From Spirochaetaceae bacterium (GTDB lineage Bacteria > Spirochaetota > Spirochaetia > PWKH01): DNA of 20,911 nucleotides. The position numbers and the translations under genes are program-made. Where the stretch lies: positions 1 to 20,911 of the forward strand of contig PWNW01000226.1 in NCBI GenBank assembly GCA_003557605.1, given 5' to 3'. The notes under the pieces were generated by a model that made no database searches, was not told the origin of the DNA, and saw only the letters and a list, made by a program, of their open reading frames with translations. Shown here in pieces: positions 1 to 7,487 of this stretch (its first letter is position 1; every line of letters starts with the position of its first letter).

Positions 1-1
1 C

Positions 2-433
2 CAATTAGAAAAAGCATTTGTCACGGTACAGGAACATCTTCATCTAAATAAAAAAGCATGGGAGAGGATTCAGAAAGGAGCTGACGACGATCTGGACTGG
101 GCAGCCCTGGGGTATACTCTGAACGTTTTGTACTCTTCAATAGAAAACTACTTCCGGCGGATCATCAAATATTTTGATAATGACCTCCCTTCAGAATCTT
201 GGCATAAGGAACTGCTAGACCGGATGCAATTGAATTTGCCCTCCATACGGCCGGCGTTATGTGACAGGGAAACCGCAATGCTGTGCGGAGAATTGTTAGG
301 ATTTCGGCAAGTTTTTCGAACTTCCTACGATAGTCGGCTCGACCCGGAACGGATTACGCTGATACAAAAAAAGATTCCGAAACTATCGGACAAGTTCACG
401 AAAGCCCATATTCAGTACAGGACTATATCATAA
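2..433 (+). CDS. HepT/HEPN-like protein, 5' end outside the window
   Basis: The reading frame is open from the window edge and ends in TAA, giving about 143 residues without a start, so this is the 3' part of a gene. The helical sequence with ENYFRRI, WHKELLDRM, RPAL and ELLGFRQVFRTSY resembles the HepT-like HEPN family, which usually pairs with a MNT nucleotidyltransferase in toxin-antitoxin modules. The partner would lie upstream, out of view. In family members I remember, the catalytic R-x4-6-H motif reads like FRHxxRHxY. Here the histidine position is Thr (codon 320-322), so RNase activity is doubtful. The gene is more AT-rich than its neighbours, which could mean recent transfer. The family call comes from remembered motif similarity only. 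Confidence 0.6.
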   Translation, partial: QLEKAFVTVQEHLHLNKKAWERIQKGADDDLDWAALGYTLNVLYSSIENYFRRIIKYFDNDLPSESWHKELLDRMQLNLPSIRPALCDRETAMLCGELLGFRQVFRTSYDSRLDPERITLIQKKIPKLSDKFTKAHIQYRTIS

Positions 434-512
434 CAGCGTATCCAGAATTTCCTTTACACAGCAGCCGCCCCAGGTTAATTTACTCTCCCCTTATTCGAAA
501 AATGGTTCAGCC

Positions 513-1274
513 TTATTTTTCTTTCATCACAGCCGCTGCCCATGCAAAAAACTTTCTGACGGAAATATCCCAGTAGTTCCATTCGTGACCGTATCCCTCA
601 TCCTCATGGTATGTTACCGGGATTCCTGCCGCCTGGGCAGCTGATGCGAATCTTCGGTTGTTCTTCAGATAGACATCCCTGGTGCCGCAGCACTGGTACA
701 GTGCAGGCAGCGATTCAGGATCAGTAAGGCGGGACATGCGGTGAATCAGATCGTTCACAGATCCTGGGACCTGCTCAGGGGGCCCGAATATCCTTCTCAT
801 CTCGCTTCTATTGCCCCGGTTCATCTTCAGACGGGAGGGGATATCAAGGACGCCGGAGAAGCTGCCGGCTGCGCAGATGAGCTCAGGTCTCTCAAAGGCC
901 AGTCTATATGCCCCGAATCCTCCCATGGAAAGTCCTGCAGCGGCATTTTTGCTGCGTTCATGAGAAAGCGGGAAGAGCTTTCTTGCCTTGGTGATCAGCT
1001 CATCGCTCATATACCTCCAGTATGCTCCCCCCTCATGCATGTCGCAGTAGTAGCTTCGCTGGGCATCGGCCATCACCACAGCAAATCCGTATTCCTCTGC
1101 ATACCGCTCAACTGAGGTATTGCGTATCCATCCGGAATGATTGTCCGACATGCCGTGGAACAGCCATATTACCGGATATGACTCAGCGATACCGGACTGT
1201 TCCGGAATTACCACATTGATTTCCGTCTGAATGCGAAGGACCTCTGAAAACAAACCGCATCTGATGAACGCCAT
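513..1274 (-). CDS. Esterase D / tributyrin-esterase-like alpha/beta hydrolase
   Basis: This 253-residue protein has the layout of the putative-esterase family (esterase D, S-formylglutathione hydrolase and tributyrin esterase type). The visible landmarks are an oxyanion-region LFHGMSDNHSGW at about 38-49, a nucleophile elbow GLSMGG with Ser116, a likely acid Asp200 in CGTRD and a likely catalytic His230 in GYGHEW. It would hydrolyse short acyl esters in the cytoplasm, since there is no signal peptide. The start has an AAGG-type ribosome site. It lies 36 bases downstream of the diguanylate cyclase gene and may be co-transcribed with it. A role in deacylating SQDG is conceivable but is only a guess, and the true substrate is unknown. 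Confidence 0.8.
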   Translation of the reverse strand: MAFIRCGLFSEVLRIQTEINVVIPEQSGIAESYPVIWLFHGMSDNHSGWIRNTSVERYAEEYGFAVVMADAQRSYYCDMHEGGAYWRYMSDELITKARKLFPLSHERSKNAAAGLSMGGFGAYRLAFERPELICAAGSFSGVLDIPSRLKMNRGNRSEMRRIFGPPEQVPGSVNDLIHRMSRLTDPESLPALYQCCGTRDVYLKNNRRFASAAQAAGIPVTYHEDEGYGHEWNYWDISVRKFFAWAAAVMKEK

Positions 1275-1310
1275 ACTATACCGCCTTGAATGAACGTACT
1301 GCTGCAGATA

Positions 1311-2435
1311 TCAGGGGCGATCAGGTTCTTGATGCTCTGCAGTCATCACCAGGTTCCTGCCACCGGCCTTTGCCCGGTACAGCGCAGCATCAGCAGCCGC
1401 TGTCAGATCTTCCTTCGTCCTGCCGTGTTCAGGAAATACCGCAATCCCCAGGGATATGGTGATGCCTGACATTCCTGCATCATTGCAGAGCAGCTGAACT
1501 CCAAGACGAATCTTTTCAGCGGTCTGCTCGATGGTCTTCCTCTCTGCCCCGGGAAAGAGGAGTACAAACTCATCTCCCCCGTAGCGGCAGACCACATCAG
1601 CGATTCGTACCTGAGAAGTAAGGTACTCGCCCAGCATATTGAGCAGACGGTCACCTGCAGCATGTCCCTGGGTGTCGTTGAGCTGCTTAAAATGATCAAT
1701 ATCGAGCATAACAACACAGAAGGAAATATTCCGCTCCGATGCCCTCAAAATCTCCTGGTGAAGCGCCGATTCCAGGTACCTCCGGTTAAACACTCCTGTC
1801 AGATGGTCCCGTATGCTCTGCTCCTTCAGCTTCTGGGAAAGCTTCATAAGCTGTCCATGCTGGGTGTTGATCTGCTCCATATCACGTCTGCTCAGCAGAT
1901 TGGAGATGACACTGAGTCCTGAAAGGAAAAAGAGAAACGCAAAAAAACTCGGCAGGTTGATCACGTGGGAAACGGGGAGTGAAAACAGCAGCACCGCAAG
2001 TGCCGCAAACTGCACCACCGCCAGCACTGCAGCTGCAGCAAGTGGAAGAAGGATGCTGGCAATAAGCACACTCAAGGAAATATATGCAAGGGGCAAGAAG
2101 TCTCCCTGGAGGATCCCCGGATCAAACACCAGGGATGCCCAGGGACCTGCTACCGCACAGGCAGTAAACAGTGCCGCAGCGGTCAGGTAGTTTCCATGTC
2201 GGTTGAGGAAAAACGCTGCCGATATGACAAGCACCACCGCACTCACCAGGATTATGTATGGAACTCTGTAAGGATCCTGGATGCTGAAAAAAAGCAGGTG
2301 CATAAGCACCGGCACAGTGACGCCGAAGGAGAACACCAGCATCCATGCAAGCAGACGTGCCCGCCCGTATCTCGTTTCCCCTGAGGATTCCTGATGACGG
2401 GTTATCCACTGATCAAGGTGCTTCATGTACCGCAT
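1311..2435 (-). CDS. Membrane-anchored diguanylate cyclase (GGDEF)
   Basis: This 374-residue protein makes cyclic di-GMP from two GTP. Residues about 28-183 hold roughly six hydrophobic segments with no recognised sensor domain. A short helical linker follows (about 184-206) and then a GGDEF domain with the N-terminal DHLTGVFNRR signature. The active-site GGDEF is intact at 286-290. The inhibitory I-site R277-x-x-D280 sits five residues before it, so product feedback inhibition is expected. A good promoter lies so close to the first ATG that the message may have almost no leader. Met4 is an alternative start. No link to the sulfoquinovose genes can be seen. Confidence 0.93.
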   Translation of the reverse strand: MRYMKHLDQWITRHQESSGETRYGRARLLAWMLVFSFGVTVPVLMHLLFFSIQDPYRVPYIILVSAVVLVISAAFFLNRHGNYLTAAALFTACAVAGPWASLVFDPGILQGDFLPLAYISLSVLIASILLPLAAAAVLAVVQFAALAVLLFSLPVSHVINLPSFFAFLFFLSGLSVISNLLSRRDMEQINTQHGQLMKLSQKLKEQSIRDHLTGVFNRRYLESALHQEILRASERNISFCVVMLDIDHFKQLNDTQGHAAGDRLLNMLGEYLTSQVRIADVVCRYGGDEFVLLFPGAERKTIEQTAEKIRLGVQLLCNDAGMSGITISLGIAVFPEHGRTKEDLTAAADAALYRAKAGGRNLVMTAEHQEPDRP

Positions 2436-2440
2436 GACTT

Positions 2441-2469
2441 ATCATATCTGTTTACAATGAATTAATCAA
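2441..2469 (-). promoter_or_regulatory. Promoter for the diguanylate cyclase gene
   Basis: On the minus strand, TTGATT (2464-2469) and TATGAT (2441-2446) are separated by 17 bases, a good sigma-70-type pair. Transcription would start within a few bases of the first ATG at 2435, so the mRNA would be leaderless or nearly so. I see no ribosome binding site before either candidate start. Confidence 0.5.
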
Positions 2470-2498
2470 ATGTTCATTTTACAGGAATGAGTCCCCTA

Positions 2499-2745
2499 TT
2501 ACAGAGTTCCCTTCTGAATGCCCTCCTTCAGAGACAGTATGTTCTGTTCAATGCTCTTGATAATCCGCAAAAACTCCTCGTCCCCTGATCCAGTGGGATC
2601 ATCAAGGCCCCAGTCCTCCCGATGGGAGCAGGCAAGATAGGGACAGCTCCATATCGATACCGTAATGGTGCTTCATCAGCCTCAGAGCATCGGGATAGAT
2701 GCAGTCTTTGGTCTCAGTTCCCGCAGCGTCAGTAACAGCGCATGC
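2499..2745 (-). pseudogene. Decayed ArsC-type arsenate reductase (low-Mr phosphatase fold)
   Basis: The roughly 300-base gap between the acetyltransferase and the cyclase has no intact gene, but on the minus strand it holds two pieces of an ArsC/low-molecular-weight phosphatase protein. The first reads AGTETKDCIYPDALRLMKHH then YGIDME. The second, one frame away, reads CPYLACSHREDWGLDDPTG and continues through a helical tail to TAA at 2499. The N-terminal CX5R catalytic loop is missing, the middle of about 30 residues is deleted, and the two pieces are out of frame. The 5' piece runs directly into the 3' end of the acetyltransferase gene. It therefore appears non-functional. Confidence 0.75.
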
Positions 2746-2749
2746 AGGA

Positions 2750-3298
2750 CTACCAGTCAGGGCCCATAAGGTTCACGGTGCCGGAAGGTTCAGTTTCTGA
2801 CAGCAGGGGATGCCAGTAGAGGGCGTCATGCAGGAGCTTCCTCTCTGCAGATTCACCCTTCAGCCCTTCGGCAATGATCTTCTGCACCTCTGCCTTCCTC
2901 CATCCTGTTCCGGTATAGACCTTTTCAATATGGGGTCTGCAGAACAGAAGACCGATCTCAATGCCCCTCCGCATTCCCTCATCAATGATGCATTCCATCA
3001 GCAGTGACGTCAGGGACCTTCCCCGGTACTCGGGAAGCACATAGACATTCTGGATGCCCAGGGCTTTGACCGGATGCCGGTCAATCTGAATATCCCGCTC
3101 TATGATGCCTGCATGAGCAGCCGGCTGCCCTGCTTTATCAAAACCGACTGCGGTCCATGAGGGAAATGATCCCTTCCATCCCCGATGCTTTGAAAAGTAC
3201 TGAGCATCCTTCGGGAAGCATCGGCACAGACCTTCACGGATCTTCTCATCCAGCTCCCGTGTGATATCATGCTCTTCAAAAATTCGAAATGTCAGCAT
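2750..3298 (-). CDS. GNAT-family acetyltransferase
   Basis: This protein of about 182 residues has GNAT organisation, with the core strand and acetyl-CoA loop region VYVLPEYRGRSLTSLLM near the middle and LLFCRPHIEKVYTGTGWRK after it. It would transfer an acyl group from acyl-CoA to an unknown acceptor. The pyrophosphate loop reads R-G-R-S-L-T instead of the usual R-x-x-G-x-G/A, so two glycines are lost. I chose the ATG at 3298. An upstream TTG at 3310 in the same frame lies almost on top of the AGGGA ribosome site. It begins 28 bases after the acyltransferase gene and is probably co-transcribed with it. Confidence 0.7.
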   Translation of the reverse strand: MLTFRIFEEHDITRELDEKIREGLCRCFPKDAQYFSKHRGWKGSFPSWTAVGFDKAGQPAAHAGIIERDIQIDRHPVKALGIQNVYVLPEYRGRSLTSLLMECIIDEGMRRGIEIGLLFCRPHIEKVYTGTGWRKAEVQKIIAEGLKGESAERKLLHDALYWHPLLSETEPSGTVNLMGPDW

Positions 3299-3326
3299 AG
3301 AAAACTGCAATTCCCTAACCCGCAGG

Positions 3327-4067
3327 TTAAAGGCTCTCTGCTACAGCCCGGGTTCTGGTAAACTCCAGGGGGTACTCTGCATAATAGCCCCAGTAGGATT
3401 TCGGCATCAGTTGAGCAATCCGAAGCATCATCTCATCGGCAATCTCCTGGCGAACTTCGGCTGGAAGCCTGGTCCCCCCATATTCAACCACAAAGGGATC
3501 CCCCACTGCAATATGAACTGGAGTCCGCTTCAGCCGCCTGATGCAGTAGGAAAACTTTTCAAACCCCACGGTAACCAGGGGCATAACAGGAACCTGTTTT
3601 TTCCATGCAATATATGCAGTTCCCGCCTTGCCCTGCCGAAGGTTTCCGTCGTTCGTACGGGTTCCCTCAGGGGCAATGCAGAGAAAATCACCCTGGTCCA
3701 GCACCTCAAAGCACTGCTCCATGGACCTTCTGTCAATTCCGTTTTCTCCAACCGGGATTGCCTGCCACATGTTCATCAGCCAGCCGACTGACCGTCTCTG
3801 CCACAGCTGCTGCTTAGCCAGAGCAATGGTCCTCCTCGGTTTGAGAAACACATATGCCATCGGTCCTTCATACCGTGACGGGTGGTTCAGGATCAGCATC
3901 ATTGGCCCGCTTTTTGGAATTTTCTCCAGAGCTTCAAGATTGAGACGAAAAAATATCGGAAAGAGCATGCGAAACAGTGCGTTCACTATGCGCTCTGAAA
4001 TTTTCATACAGAAGAATGTATCAGCACAGCGCAAAAAAGAAAAGTACTCACTGAAGATTTTTCCCAT
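3327..4067 (-). CDS. PlsC-type lysophospholipid acyltransferase
   Basis: This 246-residue member of the 1-acylglycerol-3-phosphate acyltransferase family moves an acyl chain onto a lysolipid at the inner membrane. The hydrophobic N-terminal part (about 27-41) fits membrane association. The substrate-binding EGTR motif is present at 134-137. The catalytic NHX4D motif reads NHPSRYE, with His62 kept and Glu67 at the Asp position, which is unusual. A good ribosome site (AAAGGGTGA) precedes the ATG, and Met21 is a less likely start. It follows the sulfoquinovosidase gene by 51 bases on the same strand with no visible terminator. It may therefore be the operon tail and could recycle lipid products, but that is inference. 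Confidence 0.82.
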   Translation of the reverse strand: MGKIFSEYFSFLRCADTFFCMKISERIVNALFRMLFPIFFRLNLEALEKIPKSGPMMLILNHPSRYEGPMAYVFLKPRRTIALAKQQLWQRRSVGWLMNMWQAIPVGENGIDRRSMEQCFEVLDQGDFLCIAPEGTRTNDGNLRQGKAGTAYIAWKKQVPVMPLVTVGFEKFSYCIRRLKRTPVHIAVGDPFVVEYGGTRLPAEVRQEIADEMMLRIAQLMPKSYWGYYAEYPLEFTRTRAVAESL

Positions 4068-4118
4068 GAGATCACCCTTTTCAGCAGATTCTTTAACCGA
4101 TGATTCTCAGATTCATAC

Positions 4119-6128
4119 TCACTTGATATCTTTCAGTGACTCAAAGAGCTGCTTCCATGCCGACTGCCCGCGACAGAACACAGGAATGTGTCCTAAGGGC
4201 GCCTCAACGGTAACTGTCCGAGGCCCGGAATACTGCTCACCAGTCCACAGATGGACCCAGCTGTCGCCTGGAAGACGTACCTCCCATGTCCGTTTTTCAG
4301 GTTTCAGAACCGGAGCGACCAGCAGGTCGCTTCCGTACATAAACTGGTAGGGATATCTGAGCAGTTCTTCATCTCCCGGATACTCCATCAGAGGAATCCT
4401 CATGGGTGAAACTCCGGTTTCACAGTACTGGTCCTGCAGCGCCTGGTGGTAAGGCTTCAGGGCGCAGAATATCCGTGTCATACGTGCCAGGTGTTCAAGG
4501 ACCTGTGTATCGGAGCAATAGGGCTGTACATTTCTCTGGGGCCTGTTTCCCTCATGGCTTCTCATCACCGGGGTGAATGCCGCATATTCCGCCCAGCGCA
4601 TCAGCAGTTCCGCTGAGCGTTTTTTCCAGCCTGCGGTGGTGTATCCTCCGATATCAGAGTGGACTATTGCAGCTCCGCAGGTGCTCAAGGAAAGGGAAGC
4701 TGTCACCGCAGAGGGGAGTCCGTCCTCGCGGCTCCAGTCAACCAGCTGGTCTCCGTTCCAGAAGCAGGGGCTCCATCGGGCGGATCCGGTGAATCCGGCA
4801 CGCATAAAAAAGACAATTTCTTCGCTTTTCCCAGCCTCCTCCACCGCTTCACTGTTGATCCGAGCCCAGTCCACGGGATACCGGTTGTGGTACTTCAGCC
4901 CAGGTTCTCCGTTGTGCATCCGGGCATCATGGGGAATATATTCACCGAAATCAGCCATCCATCCCGACATGCCGATATCTATCATATTCTTACGGATTAT
5001 CTGCTTCATCCATTTCACAGCACGGGGGTTTGTGAAATCCACCATGGAAGCAGGATCTGAAGGCACATATACCCGGCACTCCTGTCCTTTGGAGTCCTGG
5101 ACAAGATATCCTGCGGCCTTCGCCTCCTGGTACATCTTTCCCCGGGGAATCAGAAATGTATTATTGTATCCAAGAAACCGCACGCCCTTTTTTCTCAGTT
5201 CCTGAATAAACTCAGGCAGGTCAGGATAGAGCTCATTATCCCATTTCCAAGCCCAAAACAGCTGCTTGCCGAAGGATGTCATACGGATTCCCTGCCAGTC
5301 CTGGCACCAGAGGGCTGCCACCTTCATGCCTGCCCGCTGCACCTTCTGAAGGGCGGACTGAACCGTATCCCTGCCCCCTTGAACTCCAAGCAGCATGCCG
5401 TCATAGACCCAGTCAGGAAGCTTTTTCTGCCGTCCATGCAGCAGGGACAGGGCACCGGAGGCCTCCTTCATGGTATCCTTCATTCCGATAGTAATGCCCT
5501 TGGGAATATCCCAGAGAGCAATTTCTGCTGAGGTTGATCTTCGGAAATCCAGTTCGCAGTAGGAAGCGCTGTTGAGGCTGGCATAATACCCCGATGTGGA
5601 GACCCACACAGGCATGGAAAAATACGTATCATGCCGCCTCGGTATATGCCGGGTCTTCAGCATGGTGAGGATGGAGAACAGCGACCAGTTTCTCCCCACC
5701 CCCGGCTCTGATATCCAGATCGGCACCCGCCTGCCCTTCAGGTCAAGGTGAGAAAACTGCTCTCCGCACCCGAAGATATGCTCGTCACGCTGAGCTGGAA
5801 GAACCATCCGAAAAAAGTTCCATCCGTCCTTCAGCAATGTGAAGGAAATATCTGCCGCCCCTTCAGCACCAGGTGCAATAAACAGCATAAAAAGGTCATC
5901 AAGTACAATTTCACAGGATCCGTCGGTAAAATGCTTTGCCCTTGTTATCCGAGTCAGCGGGGTCTCCGGAACCTTCCGCTTTTTCAGGCGGAAGGTTCCG
6001 GAGCGTGACTCCGCATGAACCTCACCCGTACCAAGGGCGATGCAGGGCTGTTTAGGATCATGGGTCAGGATGATGTTCTTTCCATCTCGGATGGTGAATG
6101 AATCATCCATAACCCGAACTTCGATCAT
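4119..6128 (-). CDS. yihQ: GH31 sulfoquinovosidase (YihQ family)
   Basis: This 669-residue retaining alpha-glycosidase is predicted to release sulfoquinovose from sulfoquinovosyl glycerol or similar glycosides in the cytoplasm, since it has no signal peptide. It has the YihQ signature GCGEQFSHLDLKG at 120-132 and EPGVGRN. The nucleophile is Asp393 in GWMADFGEY and the acid/base is Asp460 in WNGDQLVDW. Compared from memory with E. coli YihQ, all key residues keep an offset of 12: Q250 (Q262), Q276 (Q288), D393 (D405), D460 (D472), W292 (W304) and Y496 (Y508). At the Arg301 position there is Gln289, in FGKQLFW. The start codon overlaps the isomerase stop (ATGA), so translation is coupled. A 16-bp perfect hairpin lies in the early coding region. 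Confidence 0.92.
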   Translation of the reverse strand: MIEVRVMDDSFTIRDGKNIILTHDPKQPCIALGTGEVHAESRSGTFRLKKRKVPETPLTRITRAKHFTDGSCEIVLDDLFMLFIAPGAEGAADISFTLLKDGWNFFRMVLPAQRDEHIFGCGEQFSHLDLKGRRVPIWISEPGVGRNWSLFSILTMLKTRHIPRRHDTYFSMPVWVSTSGYYASLNSASYCELDFRRSTSAEIALWDIPKGITIGMKDTMKEASGALSLLHGRQKKLPDWVYDGMLLGVQGGRDTVQSALQKVQRAGMKVAALWCQDWQGIRMTSFGKQLFWAWKWDNELYPDLPEFIQELRKKGVRFLGYNNTFLIPRGKMYQEAKAAGYLVQDSKGQECRVYVPSDPASMVDFTNPRAVKWMKQIIRKNMIDIGMSGWMADFGEYIPHDARMHNGEPGLKYHNRYPVDWARINSEAVEEAGKSEEIVFFMRAGFTGSARWSPCFWNGDQLVDWSREDGLPSAVTASLSLSTCGAAIVHSDIGGYTTAGWKKRSAELLMRWAEYAAFTPVMRSHEGNRPQRNVQPYCSDTQVLEHLARMTRIFCALKPYHQALQDQYCETGVSPMRIPLMEYPGDEELLRYPYQFMYGSDLLVAPVLKPEKRTWEVRLPGDSWVHLWTGEQYSGPRTVTVEAPLGHIPVFCRGQSAWKQLFESLKDIK
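5964..6003. repeat. Perfect 16-bp inverted repeat inside the sulfoquinovosidase gene
   Basis: The arm CTCCGGAACCTTCCGC (5964-5979) and its exact reverse complement (5988-6003) enclose an 8-base loop. In the mRNA this forms a very stable hairpin about 125 bases downstream of the gene's start, encoding roughly residues 42-55. It lacks a U-run, so it is not an intrinsic terminator. It could slow translation, protect or target the transcript, or be a coincidence of codon choice around KKRK. Confidence 0.7.
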
Positions 6129-7441
6129 TCAATGACCTCCCAGCCCTTCAACCGTGCAAAAATCCTGAAGGGCTCCATGAAGTTACCATATACCACCGAA
6201 GCATGATGGGCAATACCATTTGTGATGACCTTCTGCAGCAGCTGCTCCACCGGTATGGTGAACCGAACCTTCATATAGGTGCCCCGAAGCTCCTTTTCCA
6301 TGGGAATAACCTCTCCACGGGCAAGAAGCACACGGTACTCGCTCCCCGCCGAATCAATGCGAAGCACCGATACATCACCGTCTTTCAATACAAAGTCTGC
6401 AGTGACCCCCCTGCCGCCTGCGTGGTAGGAAGACAGAGAACGTTCGCACCTGCCGTCGGTGAGATTGCAGGGAGCAACTCCGCAGTGCCACAGCAGCGCA
6501 TAGTCCTCTTCAAAATCCATCTGGGAGAAATCAAAGAGATAAGGAAACTCCCCCCCCACCGCACGATGGGCAATCATGGATATCGCGCCTTCAATGTCCC
6601 CTTCGCAGACAAGCAGTTTATCTTCTGCCTGGAGAAGGGACATGGCGGCGCAGGGAGCTATGCCGAACCCGTCGGCAAATTCAGGCCAGCATCTCACCGC
6701 AAGAGCGGTAATATTATGCTCATCGGTAAACCCGTCAAACTTTACCGCCAGCTCCGCCATACGTCGAACCTGCTGCTCGGTTACATCATCTGTTGCAAAG
6801 AGCTCATGTATCTGGTCGATTCTCCGGGAGACTTCAGCTTCCTCTGCGGGATAGTTCCAGACTTCCCCCAGCTCATAATGATCAATCAGCATCCCAGTAT
6901 TCCGGTATACCCCCAGATCCTGGACACCAAGATTGAAAAAACCTTTTGCCCGGTACCCGAGAATCCCAATATGGGCCTCCTTGAAGGCCGCATCAATACG
7001 GACGGCATCAACCCAGTTCATATCAATGGAGGGGCCGATGCAGGTGCTGTAGTTCTTCACTCCGCTTTTATAGAGGTTGGAAGCATCAAGATTTATTCCG
7101 CAGACTGAATTCAAACGGATCTTCCCCCCGTTGTAGGGAAGTTCCGGAAGCGCCCACAGCAGTATCGGAACACGGAGCACCTTCTCCATTTCAAGCACAA
7201 GATGCCCGAGATGAAATGTCCCGCTGATAACCACCAGACCGTCAATCTGCTTTCCTAAAAGATATCTGGCGGCATTTCGGGCATCTTCAACCTCAATGGT
7301 CAGTCCCGGGATCAGTTCAATCTCCGCCTGCTCTATCTGATGCAGATCATCTGATATCTTCTCATATAATTTTTCTGCTGCCTGGCAGTCGAAGGTCTTC
7401 CGTGCCAGGCATACAACTCCAAGTCTTACTGACTGCTTCAT
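6125..7441 (-). CDS. sqvD: Sulfoquinovose isomerase, L-fucose/L-arabinose isomerase family
   Basis: This 438-residue protein is of the fucose/arabinose isomerase type. The N-terminal half has the Rossmann-like pattern VRLGVVCLARKTF and GLVVISGTFHLGHLV. The C-terminal half has the likely metal and active-site residues in RCWPE (250-254) and CEGDIEG (279-285) and the conserved His319 in WHCG. In transaldolase- and transketolase-type sulfoglycolysis a protein of this family (SqvD/SftI) converts sulfoquinovose to 6-deoxy-6-sulfofructose. Its place between two glycosidase genes supports that role, and its stop overlaps the sulfoquinovosidase start. An AGGAG site precedes the ATG. Without this context one could only say sugar isomerase. 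Confidence 0.85.
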   Translation of the reverse strand: MKQSVRLGVVCLARKTFDCQAAEKLYEKISDDLHQIEQAEIELIPGLTIEVEDARNAARYLLGKQIDGLVVISGTFHLGHLVLEMEKVLRVPILLWALPELPYNGGKIRLNSVCGINLDASNLYKSGVKNYSTCIGPSIDMNWVDAVRIDAAFKEAHIGILGYRAKGFFNLGVQDLGVYRNTGMLIDHYELGEVWNYPAEEAEVSRRIDQIHELFATDDVTEQQVRRMAELAVKFDGFTDEHNITALAVRCWPEFADGFGIAPCAAMSLLQAEDKLLVCEGDIEGAISMIAHRAVGGEFPYLFDFSQMDFEEDYALLWHCGVAPCNLTDGRCERSLSSYHAGGRGVTADFVLKDGDVSVLRIDSAGSEYRVLLARGEVIPMEKELRGTYMKVRFTIPVEQLLQKVITNGIAHHASVVYGNFMEPFRIFARLKGWEVIE

Positions 7442-7487
7442 ATTCTGCTCCTGTTATGTTCTTTGTTCTGTACATTCCGCAAACATG

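Noticed and set aside
434..512. Bidirectional terminator between the converging HEPN-like and esterase genes
   Set aside because: No clear inverted repeat is visible in this short gap.
4573..5205. 210-codon plus-strand open frame
   Set aside because: It is antisense to the GH31 gene, whose catalytic motifs lie in the minus-strand frame. Its composition is that of a shadow frame.
6203..7108. 301-codon plus-strand open frame
   Set aside because: It is antisense to the SQ isomerase, has no recognisable domain and no ribosome site, and is explained by codon bias of the real gene.
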